This document shows, one piece after another, positions 60,743 to 64,000 of a stretch of 64,000 bases of DNA. Location: NCBI RefSeq assembly GCF_014650455.1, contig NZ_BMUZ01000003.1, forward strand, positions 664,534 through 728,533. Direction: 5' to 3'. The position numbers and the translations under genes are program-made. Positions within the stretch are counted from its first letter, which is position 1. Every line of letters starts with the position of its first letter. The stretch is from Streptomyces xanthochromogenes (lineage in GTDB: Bacteria; Actinomycetota; Actinomycetes; Streptomycetales; Streptomycetaceae). The notes beneath the pieces are model-generated. The model saw only the letters and a list, made by a program, of their open reading frames with translations. It did no database searches and was not told where the DNA came from.

Positions 60743-63325
60743 ATGAACGAGAAGAACAGCGCGAAAGCGGGCGGGCCTTCAGGCACGGAGGCTGCGCGCG
60801 GGGACGACTCCGCCGCCGCGAAGGCGGCCGGCGAAACACCGGCTGAGCGGCGGGACGGCGCGGAGCGGGACACCGCGCCCCGGAAGGACCCGGCACCGGC
60901 CGACCCCGGGGGCTCCAACTCCGGTTCTGCCGAGCCGGTTCAGGACCCGTCCCCATCGGCCGAACGTCCTGATCGAACCGACCCGGCCGATTCGGCCGAC
61001 CGCAGCGACCTCGGCGACCTCGGCGACCTCGGCGACCTCGGCGACAAGACCCTCGTCTTCGCGTCCCCGGCGTCGCGAGGGAATTCGCCGCGCCGCGCCG
61101 AGGACACGCCCCCCACGGCGGGCGAGGGCCACGCGGGCAGCGAGGGCCACGAGGGCGCTGCGGACGGCACGGGCAGCGCCGTCGACGCCGCGGCAGGCGC
61201 CAACTCCGGCTCTGCCGCGCCCGCCTCCGAGTCTCCGCGGCGTGACGGGAAGCCCCCGAAGCCCGGGACGCCGAGTCCCGAGGCAGGGAGTCCCGAGGCA
61301 GGGAGTCCCGGGCGGTCCACCGGGATGCCGCCGGCCACGGGTGCACCCGTGGCGGAAGCCTCCCTGCCGAGGTCCGCGGCCCCCGAGACATCGGCCCCCG
61401 AGCCGAAGGCAACGGCAGAGGCCGCAGGCCCGCAGCCCTCCGAGGAAGAGGGAAGCGCGCCCGAGGAGCCCCAGGTGTCCAAGGCTGCTGAAGCCCGCGT
61501 GGCGGCGGCCAAGAGTGACCCCGGGGCCGCGTCGGCTTCCGTCTCCCCCACGCCGCCCACCTCGCCGCCCGTATCGGACCACCGCGCAGTGCCCATGCGC
61601 GACGCGGCGTCCAAGCCCGAGTCCGAACCCAAGTCGGAGCCCGACCCCGCGTCGGAGTCTGCCTCCGCCTCGGCATCGGCATCGGCATCCGCATGGGCGA
61701 GGAAACCCTCCTGGGCCGCCCGCGCGGAGTCGGAGTCGGAGTCGGAGCGGACCAGTGAGTTCGTCGCGCTCAAGCCGGACCTGCCGCATCCGGCCCCGCC
61801 CCGTCGCGTGGCGCCCACCCCGGCTCCCCCGGCGGTGGGCGACGGGCCCGGCCAGGGGTCCCCTGAGGCCGACGTCACCCGTGAGTTCGGCGCGCCGCCG
61901 CGCACCGATGACCGCACCATGGCGCTGACCCGGCCGCCCGCCTCCTCCCCCGCACCGCCCTCAGCCGCACCGGCACCGACACCGGCCACCGCGGCAGGCG
62001 GCGGCGACGCGGGCGGCCCGCCACCCCCGCTCGACCTGCTCGCGCAGCTCACCAACACCCCGCCGAAGCCCGAGACAGTGGCCCGCACGGTCGGGCGCCG
62101 GATCAAGATCTGGGGCACGCTCGTCGCGTTGCTCGCCGTCGTGCTGGTCGTGGTTCAGGCGTTGCGCCCGCTCCCCACGCCCACCCTCAAACTCACCGCC
62201 GAGTCGACCCACACCGCGGCCGGCGGAGCCCTGTCGTTGCCGTGGCCGAGCGAGGGCCAGGCCGTGGTGGACATCAACGGCCTCGGCCGGATGGGCACGT
62301 ACGGGGAGATGAAGCCGCTCCCCATCGGCAGCGTGGCCAAGGTGATGACCACGTATCTCGTCCTGCGCGACCACCCGCTCAAGGCCGGTGACAAGGGGCC
62401 CTCGATCCCGGTCGACCAGAAGGCGCAGGACGACTACACCAACGGCGTCAAGGAGAAGGAGTCCGTCGTCGAGGTGAAGGCGGGTCAGCAGGTGTCCGAA
62501 CTGGAGGCCCTGCAGGCGGTCATGCTTCCCTCGGCGAACAACGTGGCACGTCTGCTTGCCCGTTGGGACGCGTCCACGGAGGAGGCGTTCATCAAGAAGA
62601 TGAACGACACCGCCAAGGAACTCGGGATGACCAACACGACGTACACCGACGCGAGCGGCCTCATGGAGTCCACGGTCAGCACGGCCGAGGACCAGGTGAA
62701 GCTGGCCAAGCGGGCCATGGCGGACCCGGTCTTCCGGGCCATCGCCAAATCGCCGTCGTACACGTCGACGACGACGTCCGGCGGTGGCACGATCGACACG
62801 GCCAGGACGCAGAACAACTTCAACAAGCTCGTCCCGCTGAACGGCGTCGTCGGCATCAAGACGGGGTCGACGACCAAGGCGGGCGGCAACCTCCTGTTCG
62901 CCGCCGAGACCACGGTGGGCGACAGCAAGCAGCTCGTCATCGGTGCCGTGTTCGGACAGCACCGGGCGCCCATCATCGACACCGCGACTGCGGCGAGCAA
63001 GAGCCTGATACTGGCCGCGGACAAGGCACTTCGGAGCGAGACGGTGGTGAAGAAGGGCGATGTGGTCGGTCATGTGGACGACGGCCTCGGGGGTACGGTC
63101 CCGGTCGTGGCGACGAAGGACCTGAGCGTGCCCGTCTGGTCCGGGGCCTCGGTCGGGATCAGCCTCACCGATGGCGGCAGGACGCTGCCCCACACGGCGA
63201 AGGCAGGCACCCGGATCGGCACCCTGACCGTGGGCACCGGCATCGGTGAGGTGAAGGTTCCCGTCGCGCTCAAGGGCGACTTGGCGGAGCCGTCGTTCGG
63301 CGCGAGGCTGACCCGGATCGGCTGA
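60743..63325 (+). CDS. D-alanyl-D-alanine carboxypeptidase (S11) with very long disordered N-terminal arm
   Basis: 860 aa. Residues 1-455 are low-complexity Pro/Ala/Ser/Glu-rich and carry repeats (GDLGDLGD, PEAGSPEAGS, ASASASA, ESESES); one membrane helix follows at about 458-475 (LVALLAVVLVVVQAL). The periplasmic penicillin-binding domain has all three active-site motifs: S530-VAK533 in IGSVAKVMTT, S597-A-N599 and K706-TG. The enzyme trims the terminal D-Ala from wall peptides. The cytoplasmic arm includes DKTLVFASP and DDRTMALTRP, Thr-containing sequences that look like FHA-binding phosphosites for Ser/Thr kinases. It is divergent from the Imm49 gene and ends at a strong bidirectional terminator. 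Confidence 0.88.
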   Translation: MNEKNSAKAGGPSGTEAARGDDSAAAKAAGETPAERRDGAERDTAPRKDPAPADPGGSNSGSAEPVQDPSPSAERPDRTDPADSADRSDLGDLGDLGDLGDKTLVFASPASRGNSPRRAEDTPPTAGEGHAGSEGHEGAADGTGSAVDAAAGANSGSAAPASESPRRDGKPPKPGTPSPEAGSPEAGSPGRSTGMPPATGAPVAEASLPRSAAPETSAPEPKATAEAAGPQPSEEEGSAPEEPQVSKAAEARVAAAKSDPGAASASVSPTPPTSPPVSDHRAVPMRDAASKPESEPKSEPDPASESASASASASASAWARKPSWAARAESESESERTSEFVALKPDLPHPAPPRRVAPTPAPPAVGDGPGQGSPEADVTREFGAPPRTDDRTMALTRPPASSPAPPSAAPAPTPATAAGGGDAGGPPPPLDLLAQLTNTPPKPETVARTVGRRIKIWGTLVALLAVVLVVVQALRPLPTPTLKLTAESTHTAAGGALSLPWPSEGQAVVDINGLGRMGTYGEMKPLPIGSVAKVMTTYLVLRDHPLKAGDKGPSIPVDQKAQDDYTNGVKEKESVVEVKAGQQVSELEALQAVMLPSANNVARLLARWDASTEEAFIKKMNDTAKELGMTNTTYTDASGLMESTVSTAEDQVKLAKRAMADPVFRAIAKSPSYTSTTTSGGGTIDTARTQNNFNKLVPLNGVVGIKTGSTTKAGGNLLFAAETTVGDSKQLVIGAVFGQHRAPIIDTATAASKSLILAADKALRSETVVKKGDVVGHVDDGLGGTVPVVATKDLSVPVWSGASVGISLTDGGRTLPHTAKAGTRIGTLTVGTGIGEVKVPVALKGDLAEPSFGARLTRIG
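61007..61042 (+). repeat. 9-bp in-frame repeat, four copies, in the carboxypeptidase arm
   Basis: GACCTCGGC is repeated four times without error and encodes DLG-DLG-DLG-DLG. Similar short repeats follow at 61273-61302 (15-bp, two copies, encoding SPEAG) and as GAGTCG runs near 61730-61750. All keep the frame, so length can vary by slippage. Confidence 0.9.
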
Positions 63326-63358
63326 CCGGAAGGCAGCCATCCGCAGCCACTCGACCCC

Positions 63359-63392
63359 AGTGCGGCCCCGCCGATTTCGGCGGGGCCGCACT
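63359..63392. terminator. 15-bp perfect bidirectional terminator
   Basis: Arms 63359-63373 and 63378-63392 pair exactly around ATTT. It stands between the end of the carboxypeptidase gene (63325) and the end of the cysteine-rich gene (63417), so it can stop transcription from both sides. Confidence 0.9.
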
Positions 63393-63416
63393 GCTGTCAG
63401 AGGTCGGCTGTACGAA

Positions 63417-63590
63417 TCAGCAGGGGAACGCGCCCCCGCACTGGCAGGGACCACCGCTCTGGCAGCCGCACTGGCAGCTCGGGCCGCATGAGCAGTTGGC
63501 CGCGCGTGATGGCGGGGCGGTCGCCGGGCGGACGGTCGAGTACAGCAGGCCCGGTGGGGCCATGGGAGGAACAGGCTGCTCGGGAATCAT
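63417..63590 (-). CDS. 57-aa cysteine-rich protein, metallothionein-like
   Basis: The ATG at 63590 has GGGAAGGGAG upstream, a strong ribosome site. The N-terminal 30 residues are Pro-rich (MIPEQPVPPMAPPGLLY). The C-terminal part packs eight cysteines at 33, 35, 39, 41, 43, 49, 51 and 57 in the order NCSCGPSCQCGCQSGG then PCQCGG. The CxC and CxxxC spacing is that of metallothionein-type metal-binding peptides, so binding of zinc, copper or cadmium in the cytoplasm is likely. There is no signal peptide. It ends 24 bases before the bidirectional terminator. It could also be a structural or Fe-S-like peptide; I know of no verified function for this sequence. Confidence 0.75.
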   Translation of the reverse strand: MIPEQPVPPMAPPGLLYSTVRPATAPPSRAANCSCGPSCQCGCQSGGPCQCGGAFPC

Positions 63591-63814
63591 GGTCAAGCTC
63601 CCTTCCCTGGTGCGCTGTTTCGGTCCCGAGTCAACTCCAGGCCTCGTCGGCCGTCAACGTCGTTGTTGCACAAGGGACTTGGGGTTGTGCAAGGGAATGC
63701 AGGATGGTGGGCGGGCTGGACGTCGGGCGCGAGCGCGGAGCCCGCGCGTCCGGCGAAGGAGACGGCTCGGCACAGGCCAGGGGAATGGCTCAGCACATCC
63801 GACAAGGGAGCGCG

Positions 63815-64000
63815 ATGACCTCCAGGTTCAGGTTCACGGCACGAACGGCAGGGGGTGCCCGCCCGGGGAGCCGGGCGCGACTTCCGGCCCTTCCGCTCGC
63901 GGCGGGGTTGCTCACCGCGACCGTCGCGCTGTACATGGCACTCGTCGCCTTCGGCAACATCACCGATTTCGACACCAACCGGCAGTTCGTCCGGCACGTC
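63815..64000 (+). CDS. N-terminal part of a DUF2165 small membrane protein, cut by the window edge
   Basis: 62 codons are visible. The ATG at 63815 has AAGGGAG four to five bases upstream. After a basic N-terminal stretch there is a membrane helix (PLAAGLLTATVALYMALVAF, residues about 33-52), then GNITDFDTNRQFVRHV. The LVAFGNITDFDTNxxFVxHV segment is the signature of DUF2165 proteins, which are about 160 aa with four helices and no known function. The rest is outside the window. Confidence 0.8.
   Translation, partial: MTSRFRFTARTAGGARPGSRARLPALPLAAGLLTATVALYMALVAFGNITDFDTNRQFVRHV

Overview
The window is very GC-rich, has strong third-position G/C bias, GGAGG-type ribosome sites, many GTG/TTG starts, twin-arginine and LAxTG export signals and no IS elements, tRNA or rRNA. 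This is what a Streptomyces (or close relative) chromosome arm looks like: a patchwork of short operons for secreted enzymes, transporters, regulators and orphan accessory genes.

Layout. 0-6 kb (minus): an amino-acid permease, a P-loop ATPase, a membrane-anchored type-I substrate-binding-like protein and the start of a PGTAA-repeat protein. 6-12 kb (minus): a GH25-like lysozyme, a sortase-anchored phosphoesterase, and EfeO/EfeB iron uptake without EfeU. 12-17 kb: a quinone-type oxidoreductase, a self-sufficient CYP102-type P450 and its divergent PAS-LuxR regulator. 17-25 kb: two secreted glycoside hydrolases, a secreted adenosine deaminase, a secreted aerolysin-like (ETX/MTX2) pore-forming protein and a HAD protein. 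25-30 kb: a DUF4157 (eCIS-core) protein followed by a cytosine-deaminase-like gene, a STAS protein lacking its serine, and a LysM transglycosylase under a c-di-AMP (ydaO) riboswitch. 30-38 kb: an RraA-like protein, a CysRS-like remnant, a PAP2 phosphatase, two fluoride channels flanking a collapsed DUF190 gene, a universal stress protein, an ArsB-like carrier and a secreted 5'-nucleotidase.

38-45.5 kb: two methyltransferases, an ECF sigma factor with C-terminal extension next to a SUMF1-like protein, two GNATs, a MerR regulator, a truncated membrane esterase and an SPW membrane protein. 45.7-54 kb: a possible biosynthetic neighbourhood: a 24-aa leader peptide and 2OG-Fe(II) oxygenase, converging on a co-directional set of PIG-L deacetylase, StyA-like flavin monooxygenase, TPR protein and polyprenyl diphosphate synthase; a nitrilase and a zinc alcohol dehydrogenase follow. 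54-58.6 kb: a GH92 alpha-mannosidase and a divergent LacI regulator with matching palindromic operators between them. 58.7-64 kb: a tandem Imm49 immunity protein, a D,D-carboxypeptidase with a very long disordered cytoplasmic arm, a 57-aa cysteine-rich metallothionein-like protein and the start of a DUF2165 membrane protein.

The most unusual items are the aerolysin-like protein, the DUF4157/deaminase pair, the StyA/GGPPS/TPR/PIG-L/nitrilase neighbourhood, the tandem Imm49 protein, the metallothionein-like small ORF, the internally deleted DUF190 gene and the binding-protein/ATPase pair at the left end. All calls come from reading the sequence; no database search was run.
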